Source: Channa striata
Lineage: Eukaryota > Chordata > Actinopteri > Anabantiformes > Channidae
DNA: 64,000 nt
Assembly (NCBI GenBank): GCA_033026295.1
Contig: CM065182.1
Coordinates: 5,456,001-5,520,000, forward strand
Reading direction: 5' to 3'
In this document: one piece after another, positions 26,001 through 39,600 of the stretch
How positions within the stretch are numbered: the first letter of the stretch is position 1
How the letters are laid out: each line of letters opens with the position of its first letter
The notes under the pieces: generated by a model
The model's database searches: none
What the model was told of the DNA's origin: nothing
The model's input: only the letters and a program-made list of their open reading frames with translations
Translations under genes and position numbers: made by a program

Positions 26001-29000
26001 CATTTGCACAAACTAGATGTGCATTAAATTGTACGTTGATGAAATAAACTCTGGGTACCCTGCTCTACTTGTTTTTCAACTTTTTCCTTCACAACCCGTG
26101 TTAGTACTAAAACTTGGCAACCACAAACTGGCAACGGTAGCTCTGGTCTGATCAGCATAACTTCCTCCGACCCTTCAAAACTGCTCTTTCAGACACACAG
26201 GGCCTCCGTCGGTGTAGATCTTAAGAACCACACTGAGCTCTAATTGGGTGGCGCTGTCTGTTAAAAGCAGCCACCCAAGCTGTTAAACGCAGCGATATGC
26301 CGGCGAGCTTCTGGTTTCAAACCCGGTGTGGCTCTGAATAACTTGTTCAGAGCAGTTTTCCTTTAAGTGTTTTCCCCAAACCTCATTCAGATGCAATTAT
26401 TTACTGCTATGCAGACGATACACAACTTGATATATCCACCAAGCCTGACTCTGCTGTCCCACCCACCTGTCTAACCAGTTGCTAAATGAAATAAAATCAT
26501 TGTTTAGAAAAATTTTCTTTAACCTAATAGTAACATGACTAAGGTTCTTCTGATCCAATCCAAATCCACCCTCTCTAAATCTGGGACTTTCTCCCTTCCC
26601 AATGATCCGTACTCTCTCACTCCTTCCCCTTTCTTTTTGAGAGCACTTTATCATTTTTTCACCATGTCTATAGCACCACCACCACCACCTGCGTAACACT
26701 GCTCGCCTTCGTCCTGCTCCTACCCTGCATAACACTTCTGTCCTTGTCCACTCTCTGGTCACTTCCCGTCTTGACCATTTTAACGCTCTGTGATCTGGTA
26801 TCTCACACAAGCTTCTTCAAAAAATCTGCTGCTCCTGTTATAACCCAGTCTCCCGCCACAGAAAACGTCGCACCCACTTTTCATCAGCTTCACTGGCTTC
26901 CCATCAAACAATGTACTGACTCTAAAATCCTCCTCCTTACTTTTAAGGCCCTTCATAACCTTCAATTTACATCGATCCTATTCATCTATGGAAACTTTTT
27001 AAAGCTGTTTTAATAACATGAAAAAAATTTGATAAAAGATTTTTATGTCAGTCAAAAATTTTGCCTTCCTTCCTTCTCTATGACTGATATTGATTTGTTT
27101 GCCGTCATCTGATCTGAGGCTTACTTATTTATAGTCGCAGTTACATCGGACGGCGTGGATAAGCAGTCGAACCATAACCGAGACAAAACAGTGCAGCACA
27201 GCTCATCCTGCTTGCAGGCAAAGCTACAGTTTGTGGCAAAAATAAAAGAAAAAAGAAAATAAAAACCACACACACACCTGTGGTTGCTCATCTCCTAAAA
27301 TTATATAACCGGTCCTCGACGAAAAAAGCATGCCAAGTACTGCATGAATGTGTATTTGATCTGATTCCACACCAGCCCGAGGCGTACTGCAAACAATGGC
27401 CTGGTGAATTGCAAACAGACTCAGTTAAATATTTAGCAGTTATTAGAAAACTGAAGCAATGTTTGTTTTTAACGGCTGTCAAACTGCCAGTGGAGAAGAT
27501 GAAACAAGGCCCAAGTGAGGTTTTCTTGGCCTGAATTAAACTCAGGAAAACCAATATTTGTACACTTGTAATATTTATCATAAAATAACAGCAGAATCAA
27601 TTAAAAAACAAACATCCAATATCCTAATTGCAACACATTCTGTCTCATACTGTATTTGCACAAAATAATTACATTTTAAAGCATTTGTGGCTTGTTCTGA
27701 GCTTGCAGCCCTGCAGTGTTTCTGTGGGTGACATCACCAGGAGAAGCAGACTTTTACCCCGAGTCAATGAGAGCACACAACCACTTTTTTGACTATCCTG
27801 GGTCTAGTGCACATAAGGTGTCTCCTCGCCCTTTATCACACTAGACACGATGCGTGCGTGCACGCACAAATGCAATAAAAGAGACACATCGTTACCGTTG
27901 AAAAATATGATAAACATGTCCCACATGAGCCTCTTTCATTCCTCCCTCAGGTGAAATCTCACGAGGAAAAATATGCGTCTATGATCTGAGCACTAACACT
28001 GAAAACACTCAAAATATGAAGAAAAGGCAAGGGGAGAGATCAGCTGAAGTAAAAAAAAAAATCTAAAACTCCCGTATTAAAATAAAATTAGGAATAAAAA
28101 CAGAAAGACTGAACTTTTCTGCCCCCAGATTTCACAACTCAGACTTCACAAATAGCACCCGCTATTATTACGACCTTATTCACAAACAACAAGTGAATGA
28201 TGGCAAAGTGAAAACAGAGAAGAAGAGTGCGGAGGGGCTGACGTGCCAGCAGAATTCAAAATAGAGATCTCATAACAAGCCTTTGCATCTGACTGGAATA
28301 GGAGGGCAGGTTGGTGAATTGTGGCTGCGTGTCTGGATCGAGGCCTGGAAATCAAGTCAGTCGCCCTCCCTGCCCGACATTTCAGCTTCCTATGAGAAGG
28401 CCAATGGAATACGAGCCACAGCGCTGCTCTTTGGCCCTGCCTGTGGGAGGGAGGGGCCCTCCAGATATAAGCGCTCTCTCAAGTGAACTCATTGACTGAT
28501 AGAAAGAAGAACATGGAGGATAAAGAGTTTGATAAGAGCTCTGGAGAGGCGATTCAGTTGTCCCTGCTCGCATTATTGCAATCCAAACAGCAACAGATAG
28601 CACCAACAACACCGCAGGTAGTCGGGGAAATTACTCGTACCTCTGTCAACAGCACTCAGGATAGTGTGTGTTTGCTGGAACACAGCACTTTCAAAAGGTT
28701 GGTGCTTGCTCGAGAAACAAACCATGAGAGGCCACGAGAGTTAGACAGGAAAAGAACAAACATACATAAATGCATGTGGTTTAAATCAATTCAGTGACAA
28801 AGAATGAATCTCCAAAAATCTCCTCCTGTTGGCCAAGCAACTGTTAAAAAAATAAAATAAATAAAAAACTAAACCAACATCCGCCGCATTGCTTTAATGG
28901 AGGAAAATAAAACCATTAGTGGTAAAAGTAACATGGTTCTACCTTAATGGACGAACCACAACAAAGCACAGACTCCCCAAAGCAGTGCTGCGAGACAGCA

Positions 29001-29013
29001 TGTGTTCACCCAC

Positions 29014-29048
<35 letters not shown>

Positions 29049-30593
29049 GTTTCATCCAAGCCAGCTGAAATTGTTGTTCATCAGAACTTCACTTTGTGCT
29101 GTTTTCATGTCAGTGCACAGTTAACAAGACCTGCCACATCCTACCTGGGAAATGAGTGGAGTCAAGACAAGTACTTTAAATTATTTTTTTTTTACCGTTT
29201 TACTTTTTAACACGCCTCATTTTCTGCTGTCAGGTGACCCCCAATGACCCAGTGGGTGTAATATTTCTCCTGCAGTGTTTTCACATAGAATATTAACATT
29301 AACACAGATCATGAGGCAGCAGCACGGCAGTGAGGATCAAACAACTAACGGAAACCATATGCCGAAGACTGTAAGGGCAAACACCGACATCCTTACTGCG
29401 TTACGGGAATCAAGGTGTCGGGGACAAAAGCCGAGTTTGAAGTGGTCAAAACCGTACGTGTGTGCATTTTAATCACTGAATTATCATCAGCAGCTTTTAA
29501 ATATTCCTTAATCATTCACATTTATTTAAAAATGATTTAACACTTTATATGAGATCAGGATTTTGTGTGTGTAGGCGGCAGATTTTATCCAGAGAGGCGT
29601 GTGGAGCCCCCGGCCATCCCATAGAGGAATCCATGCAGAACTGCATCTCACAGATTCGGAAAACTTTTACAAACCAGTTGCTTATGACCTGCAATTAACG
29701 TAACATGTAAAGCTGATCATCACGGTGACACACCCGTCCACATTTGCACGCACACACTCCCTCCTTCTCCCCCGCTGCCTCTCCCTCGCTGAATTAGTTG
29801 AAACTTCAAGATAATCGCAATCATGTTAGCGTGAATAGTGAAATAAAAAAATACTCATTCCAATGTTTCCAGCTCCTCGTTAAAACCTTCTTTTCCATAT
29901 CATTAATTCAAGATTGGTACAATGGAAATAAACCATAGTAAGCAACTGAGTTTGATTGAATCAGCCATTTTTAGATGCCACTGGGTTTTAAGGTAAACCT
30001 GGCAGCAGTTCAAAGATATGCCTTTGTGAATATTTTTAAAAGATGCCCGCCCTTCCCAACTATCAGAGAAGACCAATTATTTCGGTTTGACTGCTAAGTG
30101 TAGCGTTATTATTTATGGTAATTGCATAACAAGTAATACCTGAAGGGCTGGGCAGAGTGTGGTGAAGTGTAACAGACCATATTAGAGCAGAATTGATTCC
30201 AAAATGCTGAGCATTATAGCTATGAGATCATATCAGCAGACAGTAAATCATTCTTTTCAATGGAGGTCAAGTAGTTCATGTTAATCTTTAAAGGAGCATA
30301 ACAACACTCTTGTTTTGTTCCTGGTAATGCAGATCAAAGTGAAGGATTTGATGGATTATTCGTGCCAATTCATGTTTTATTCAACCTTAGGTCAGCTTGT
30401 GCTCGTATTTGGCCAACAACATCCAATGAAGCCATGCGGTTTCGAATCAGAAACACACAGTAGGAGCCCACAGCCAACTCATAATCCATACTAAGACAAG
30501 CGACCGAAAAACACACAAACATCTAAACAAATATCTGCATCAAATAAATTTTTTTTTTTTTTTTGAGCTAAAAGATACATTTTTCTCATTCGG

Positions 30594-30631
<38 letters not shown>

Positions 30632-33600
30632 CTCTCCCTCTTCCTCATTTCTTTCCCTGGTAATCTAGCTCCAGGCTGCCGAATATTGATAACACAATCT
30701 GCAGTTTAAATTCTGGCTTCAGTTTGGATAAATCTGGGAAATATCAGTACAGATGTTATGCTCTGAATCTGATGCAGAAGCTCCTGGTCATTAGAGCTTG
30801 TTGCTTTCTCTTGAACACTAAAATTTAAATGTGCTCTACATGTATTCTACATGTATTTCTATCTTTCTAAATTAAAAATTCATAGTATGTTTGGAGCCTA
30901 CCCCAGATAACATTTGTTAGGAGGCAGAGTTCACACTGGACACGTCTCCAGTCTGTCTCAGGGCCAACACAGACAGACATACAAAGACAGACAACCATTG
31001 ACACCTATAGTCACCAGTTAACATAACATGCATGTCTTTGCACTGTGACACGAAACACAGGGACAACATGCAAACCACGTTTATATTGATGGCAAATAAT
31101 GAATGAACATAAATATTAAAAAAATAATGTAATACTGTAGGGTTTATTTTGTACCATTAATGGCACTTCACTGTATTCACAATGCTACAACATAAAGCAT
31201 TTTATTCACAGTAAGACTTGTCCAGGTGACTATGGGCTGAAGGAACGTTCATTTTCAAGGCAAAACGCACCCGATTTCAGAATAATAGTGACAAACTCGA
31301 CCCTGGAGTTCAACTCTATAGCAACAGCGTAGAAACTGCATGAGTAAGAACAACGACGCCGTCTCACAGTGTTACATTTTGCACCAGCATCAGCCTGCAG
31401 ACATGAGTAAACGAGGCAATATTTTCTGTTAAAACAGGAATACGTCCCTCAGATTTGCACCATATGTCATGCTTCTGTCCCTCTGCGAGATGCTTTAGGG
31501 AGTGATGCCGACAAAAACTGAGCAGCTAAGCTTGGCTTAGAGTGGATCTTTAACTGTAACGCAATAAAGCCTACAAGAGTGAATTCATTCCACCGGTAAC
31601 TTGTTTTTCCTTTCAGAAACACGTTTTACTTACACAATAAGATGCCATTAAACACAATCAATTAGAATAGAGCCAACTGAGAGCTAATGATTTTATTTCA
31701 GTGTAAGAGGGAAGCCGACAGAGCACCGACATAGTGGTGAAACAGAGAAGAGGGGAGAAAGTGTAGCAGGGAGCAGGATATTTGGATAAAAGAGCAACAG
31801 TGAGGAGGCTAATGGGAAGCTAAGGAATGACAGACGTTACAACGAGGCCTTAGACGTGAAACGTGACACAAAAGACAAAGTCCAAATCTGTAAAAAAGGT
31901 CAGATTAATGGTCATGTTTCTAGATGCAGTAAAGCCAATAAATCAGTTAACATCAATACAGGGCTGCGTGCAGCATTTCGGAATTTACGACATACATCGG
32001 GCAAAGCCCCTGAACGCCTCGCAGGCAGATCGCAGCAGAGCTGCAGCTTTTGACATACAGACTTATGCAATGCAGTGTAACAACTGAGCACAAAGGCAAA
32101 TGTTAGGGTCCAGTTATGACAAGAAGCCTGGAAATGTCCTTCCCCATCGAGGGTGCAGTTTTGCATATGGACCTGTATCTACTCGCACTGTCAGTTGATT
32201 AAAACCTTAATTTGAGAATAATTGCTGATTGATTGCACGAGTTCGATCCATTTATGATATGGTGTAAAGTGACATTTTTCGTGTACGCGCGGCACTGACT
32301 TGGCCAGTGAACAAAGAAACAGCAAAGTCACATATTGTATGTCCCTGATCCTTTAACTACATAAAATACAGCCCTGATAATAATCACTGGATTACAGACG
32401 TCAGTCAGTTTCACTCAATGAGCCTTTTTCCCCTTTTCATGTGATGTGGTTCACTGATACAGCTGCTAACAGACTCCACCAGAACTCGCTCAGTTATGGA
32501 TTTACGTGACGAATCAAGTCAGCCCAGCAAACAGACACCTGTTGTTTTAGCGTTTTCATAGCAGTTACTAATTACACAAAGTCACTATGGTTAAAACACA
32601 CACACACACACACAATCATCGTGAACAAAGCTGACGGTACCATGTCGTGTTTATGCTTGTTTTACGGGTGTTTCACTGAACTACTTTTATTGGCTTTTTA
32701 CTCACCAAACTGTAATTGTGTGTAAAGGTAGAGACAAAAACACCACAACTATAACTTCACATGTGCAAATACCTGTAAGTGCAAGTAAAAGGCTGAGAAA
32801 CAATCAGGGGTGATAAAAAATAATAATAATAAATAAAATGGATTAACATTTTATTACTTCTCAGTCATTCAGGTCTGGTTATCCGAAGACTGAGTCACGT
32901 CAACTGGAAAAAGAAGTCCAGTTGATGTGACTCAATCCAACGTTCGCAGCCCGAGTCCCTTCCAGTGTTTTGGGAGGACGTAAACGCTCCCGCAGTTGTT
33001 CTCACAGTCTTCGCTCTGGATATACGGCAGTGATGGGTGGGGCAACAACCCTGTTCAAATTATCTTTCTGCACTGCTGTTCGTATTCAGCAGAGAAATAT
33101 GTGGGTCAGTAGCTGAACTTGTTTTTTTTTTCCTCTTTCAGCCACAGAGATGGTCCCTGTCAGTACAATGTAAAGATCACATCAACTTATGCTTTCAAAA
33201 CAATATAATTATTTCTAATAACAGAAATGGGAAATATATCAACAAAAACATAAGAAGCAATAGGGGAGTTCGGTTGCTGGGTAACGCTGACAAGGAATTT
33301 GCTATCTTGAGGTGACATGAGCAGAGTTTTTGCCGATTGTTGTGTCTCTACCAATGTAGGACACTGAAATCCATCATGAGGGGACAATGAGTCAATCAGC
33401 TGTTTGATTAGTAAACTGATCACCAAGCTAATCCAGCCAGCTTTATGTGAAATCAAGATACGTCTGTGCTTTTGTAGTTTTTTTCCTTTTTTGATCAGTG
33501 CATGAATCTCTTACGGTTGTGTTTACATCCATGCGTTATTCATTTACATACAAAGAAAATGAATACTGTTTTTCCTGTCACGCAAGCTCAGAATCGCTAC

Positions 33601-36600
33601 GTGATCGACGGCTCTCGTCTTTGTGGCGGGTTTTAGCCGACATGGCCTGATGTGGCTGCTGGTTCTCTGACGTCAGCTTGGTGCGGCCCAGCCTTAAGAC
33701 TTTCTATAGTAGAAACCCTCCAATGGTTTGTTCAATCCAACATGTAAATAGAAAGCGGAGAAAGTAACAATAATTGTTTGTTGTGACTTTGAAGCCACTT
33801 TCATTTTTGTATATAGCATTCTACAAACCCCCAAAAAAGACTGCTTTCAACTATTATTTACTCCAATATGCTCAAATGTCAACAATCAATACTTTTTTAG
33901 ACTGTATCCCCTGGAACTCCGGCTTTTTCGTGATTTTTTTCCCCCCTTTCTTTTAACTGTTTGGGATCAATTTCCTGAGAATTTGCACTGCATTCCACCG
34001 GCCGTTGCAAGATCTGAGAAGAAGTAGGTGACCTAAATTTGGTAACTAGGAAGCTTGTCAGGAATTTCACAAAGAGCAGCCCTGGTTCGCAGCTTCAAAA
34101 CAATGACAAAGTCAGAGCAGGCTCCCTAACAACACGAACGTACCGAAAACAAATACAGCAGATACTTGCTTAGACTGGTTTTGGCCAATTTGAACAGAGA
34201 ACTGTCTGATAAAAACTTCAGAGAGCTACAAACAAACTGAAAAGAGGAGAAACACATTTTAAACAAAGTCTAAATAATGGTGCTGGAGAGTAAAACAACA
34301 GAAAGGAGGAGATGAGGACACCGTGGGAAAGAGGTGAGAGTAACAGAAAGCATCGGGGAGAAAGCTGCCGACAGAGACAGATATAGAACCAATAATCCAA
34401 CCCATCTGGATTATGGCCCATTTACAGTAGAGCTGCTCCTCCTCCTCCAAAGTGACACCAGTCAGACAAGAATCAAAAGAACGGGTCTTGATGGAGCCAG
34501 TTCTACAGTACCGTACATCAATTTGGACATTTGGACAGGTGCTAGGTCACCTGCATGATCAGTGTAAATGATCAGTGTTTTTATTCTTCATTTTTTAATA
34601 CCTTGTTTGCACAGTTAATACAGTTGTTTTGCTTTTATCTTATTCAAGTTAAACAGAAGTGTACTTTGTCTCTGTGTAGGTTCTTTTTTTCCCCGTTTCT
34701 CTATTTGCTGCTGGAACACAAGAATTTCCCCACTGTGGGATAAATAAAGTTATATCTTATCATATCTATCTAATCTAAAGTTATATCTTATCATATTATA
34801 TATCTAATCTAAAGTTATATCTTATCATACCATCTTCTCTTAAAGGATGTTTGTGCTCGATATAATATATCATGGTAAAATATTCAAATTTTGCTACGGT
34901 GTGCATGTAATAATTAGCAACAAAAAGCGCTCCAGCATCATTTAAAGGGGGCTTCAGGCAACTGAACATTAGTGAGGAAGTGAAAACTTCACACTTTAAA
35001 TGAGCAACAAATTGTTTGGCGAGTTGTTAGTTCTTTTGAACTTTTAATGAACAGTGAAAATAAGCCAAGTGTGGTTGAAGGTCTAATAGTGCGAACAGAC
35101 CAATAGACTAAAATTAAAACGTCATTTTACATTTCGACAGAGGTCATTAATCAGCTGCAGTAGGTATCTATCACCATAGGCCCGTAGACCCTTTGCAAAT
35201 TAACAGGCGGGTTGAAACAAGCAAAGTGCTCATTAAGGCGGAAAACTCGTAAATGCCAATCATTAGCATGCAGTCACTGAGATTATGGGCCATAACTCAC
35301 TGTGAGCCCTGTAGTCAATTGTGCTTAGATGAATATTCCAACTGAATGTTTACGCATGATCCATGAACCCTGTGTGCTGAAAAGGGCCCGACTCTAAACA
35401 GCTAAATCGTGGTGCATTCATGGTACGACATGAAGGGCTGACACCAGACCTACAAACTTCGCTGCCCCCAAATGCTTGAATACAAGTGAGAAAGTTGTTA
35501 CATAACAGGGCTGGCTAGTTTCCAAGCCTGTGCAAGAAAACACACACACGCACACACACACACAGATGCACACACACTTGGGACCAATTTCTTGGCAAAC
35601 AGAACCAGCCAATTAGCCACTCATTCGGGAGGGTTTGTTTTTTCAATATCCCGAATCAAGAAACCCATGGTGTCAGGGGCTGTCCGTCAATGTTTCACGT
35701 GCCATTATATGATTTCCACTTTCAAACATACATTTTTCACCAAGGTGTTGGCCACTGTCACAGCAAAGTATGAGAAGAAATCAGATTTGAGCCAGTTCAA
35801 GTTCACGAAGCTGCCAAAACGGTTAGCCAAGGTCCCACCGGTTCAGCGGCAGAATCACATTAGTGCGGTGCACTTTTGCAGCACAAATTGGCATGTCGGC
35901 TACAACTGCAAAATGCCTGCAGAGAATTTGAGCTCAAGCAAGACCGTGCCCTTGTTAACACCGTCGAAGCTATTTCTGCAAGGCAATAGGATCAGATAGT
36001 GGATTCACTGCCAGGTGACCAAAGAGCACCGTTTATGCACACTACTGCGAAATTGCAGCTGATGGTTGTAAGTGAGGCATTTCTATCAAGATCCCGAGCG
36101 CAAGTAATGGAAACCAGCTGACAGGCAACATTATGTCAAGCAAAACATGCAGCTTTCACTAGAAATGATTAAAGGAGCGGCCTTCAATGACGATGTTTCC
36201 CATTACAGCTTAAAGCGGACGAGGGCCTTCGGGGTTAGCAGGTCTGGGCTAGCCTTGAACCCGGTGCTCGTGTAGCTGCGGGATGCCTACAACGTTCCAG
36301 CATTTCACAACCCAAGGCAGTGCCGGGTTACTGTCCAAACCATGGGATCCGTCTCAGATAAAAGCAAATAACAGAAAGAAAAAAATTTTAAACAACGTAT
36401 GCACAGTTGCTGTGTTGTAATGGAAAGATTTTTATCAAAGTGCCCAAAAAACTGAGGCCAAAGGCAAGTATGAGTTTGCAGCTCGTGACTGATTTAGCGA
36501 GATGGGTGATGACTATGGTAGCCTCTAATGTACCAATAAAGAGCAGAAAATGTAAAAGAATAAAAAATAAAAAAATCCCATCCACAATAAATTGAACCAT

Positions 36601-39600
36601 ATCAACGAGAAAATTAGGCTATTATTGCAGCCTAATTTACTGTTGGTATCTGACCCGAAAATCCCATTTTCAGCGTTGTCCCACTTAAACTGCTCTTCGG
36701 TGCAACCTTCTCTAATAGAGACATTCTTACTTCTTCTCGCTGACTTTATGCTCACATAAAAATGAAGGGAACAAAACAAACATACCTTAGTGTTGCCGTA
36801 AATGTCAAGGGCTTGATTTATTACCAGCAATCAGTGAACCTGCGTGCATGCCTGACAGAAATAAAAATTTGCCTGAGAAATAGTCCCTGCTAATTTCACA
36901 AGCTCTTGCACAGTGTCAAGCTTTTGTTTTCAAGGCTGCTGTGACTTGCAGTGACCACTGATTGCATGGCTTTCCATTTACACCACCACTGCTTTACTAA
37001 AGACAATAAGCCTCCTGCAGGGAAGGACGTTAAGTCCTACTGCTGACTGCAAGCAATGGAGAATGCATAGTGCAACATCTCGGTTGAACTGAAAGATACA
37101 GAACAAAGTCAAAGAGGTACCCGAAGAGGCAAAAGAGACTTCTAAAAAAAAAAAAAAAAAAAAAAGACTAAAAGCAAGAGACATCAAAGAAGGCAGATAG
37201 AGTCTGGAGGAAAAGGAAGAGGGTAAGGTGTGTGGGTGGCTAGAAACGTACTGTAGAACTTCAATGTTTTTTTAGTCGGGGGTAGGAGCGAAGCATTTGG
37301 GTAGGTATGCAACTCGAGGGGCTCCAATATTTATAGTCTTTACATAATATGAAGAATGTAGACGATGCATTATTCATTTTTTAAATTCATATTCCCTTAT
37401 TGATTTAAATAGGGCGGACGTTGGTAGTTTAGAGCATTGCACAAGTCGTTAAGATTCACTGTTGATTGCTACTTTGTGCACAATCTGCGCCGTAGATTTC
37501 AGTTTGGACCAAAACTGATGCATCTGCAGGCCAACAGAGACGTGAACATCTCTAAAAGGTTTCTCAACCCACAGCTGTAATTTATTACTGCAGATGAAAC
37601 ATTTTAAATAATTAAGAGAAGTTTTTGAGCTTCACTATTAATGACTAATGGCTGATCCATCACGTCACAGTGTTTGGAAATTAACCGCTGTACCAGCCAC
37701 AACAATGCTCTAGGATGACACAGATCTGCGGCGCCCACTTTAATAAGGCAACGCGGACATTTCTATCCAAACCAGCTGTCTCAGCTCCACTTTGAGCTTC
37801 ATCGGGGGGTAACCACAACCCCAACAACAACCTAAAAAAAGCACAAGCTTTTAAAAGCCATTTGGCACGACCCATAAATTTGAACTTTGGCCAACTAATG
37901 TCATTTGATAAGCAATAAATATCGCATGGCCGTCTTCCACCACACAGGTCTATTTCCAACATTGCCTTGGCAAGAGACAAACTGTAACTCACATCAGCGC
38001 ATATCATCACAAGCTGAAGCGTCTTCAGAAATAGCAGACTGGCCTTAGCACTAGCTGTGCTCAAAATAGACAAACCCTAGACAAAGAGGGGCTTCTACTA
38101 AACAGAATGACAGCGTGGCGGCTGCGAGGTGGGTTGAAATTCACAAAGTCTAACTGGCAAGAAGGGCAAGGGTGACTTCACTTTCAACTAGGCCAATGCA
38201 GGGACTGAAAATTTGAACTGGTTCAATCCCCAGCTCCTTCAGTCCACAGTCTGCCAGATGTTTAACCCCAGGTTAGATGCATCTGTGTGTGTCTCACTTT
38301 TAGGTTAATTTAGCCGATGGCAGACAGATGTACCACAGTGTCAAACCTACAGTTGTCCTGCGCTGATATCAATACATGTTTAGACCAGCATACACACCAC
38401 ACACACTCAACCCATCCAGACAAATTTTATGCAAAAAGTGCTGCTGCATCCAACCCCTGCGTTCTCTCTCGATTGCTTCTTTTACACACTAACCACTGTT
38501 ATTTTACTTCTGAACTCTCACCGGCGGCAGCAATCAAACCAGCTCAAATTGGAATGAAATCGGCCAACTTCGTTTGATTGTGTGGCATGGTTTTTTGATT
38601 TTATGTTTTATTTTATGTGCCATTTCCCTCATTTCCATTTACCGTATATAGCTGCAGGACCACGTGGACTCTAATCTTCCTTCGCTAGAGTTGAACGTGC
38701 CGTTAAAAACTCGGGAAATGGGAAAAGGCTTTTGAAGGGAACGGCAGCATTGACTTTATAGCACGTAGCTTCGACCGAGAAGTAATTTGTTCGAACCAGT
38801 GCTTGGTGTTCATACGTGAACCACAAATGATAAAAGAATTCACGCGTCATAATACCACTGCTCTGAATTTCCACAATAGAAGTAAAGACCTGACCTGAGA
38901 ACTTCCACTGCTATCATCGCATGTTTCATTAAAAAATATTTTTCAAAGCTTTGAAGGAATTAAATTGTGTAATATTTCCTGTAACCTCTGACGATATATA
39001 CAAAAATAAGTGGCTAGACCCACACGCAATTTCATCAGTGTTTATTTTGATTGAGACAAAACTCAGAACAGCTGGAAATAGATGATCAGAACAGCAGCTT
39101 TGGGGCCTGAAGGTTTGCCTCCACTTGTACAGTAACCTTGGTCTGGTAAATCATTAACTGGCTTGAAGCACAAGGTCCTCTGCGTTGAGTCATGACAAAC
39201 TATGATCCATGCAACAGGGCGACAAATTCATCCTGACTGTTAATATAAATACACATTCCCAACACATTTGGGTAACAAGTTGGTCTGATGGAAAAAAATT
39301 TTACAAAATTTTTATAACAATAATTTCAAGCTGTTCTGTGTCTTCCTTAAACTTAAAACCCTGCATTATCTCAGTAACAAATTTTAGAGAAAATCATTTA
39401 TAAATAGCTCATGGAGCTGTGGGTCTAAAACTTTTTAGACAACAGAGCGGTCGACGGCACAGACAAAATAATACACGTTAACCAAACGTGAGCAGAAAAG
39501 GTTTTAGCATTTGCGTGGGGATTGTAGACAATTTGATTCTTTAGAAAATGACCAAAGTTATCCTTAAAGATTTTCCTTTTGAATCAACTCTACCTCGTCT

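Noticed and set aside
26397..26810. 137-codon minus-strand ORF
   Set aside because: It lies antisense to a dead LINE whose plus-strand motifs (YADD) are clear.
35592..35999. 135-codon plus-strand ORF in intron 2
   Set aside because: No domain likeness and no supporting signals around it; treated as chance.
36220..36310. Possible tRNA-like segment with a CTTGAACCCGGTGCTCG stretch
   Set aside because: No acceptor stem or cloverleaf could be built; only a box-B-like string is present.
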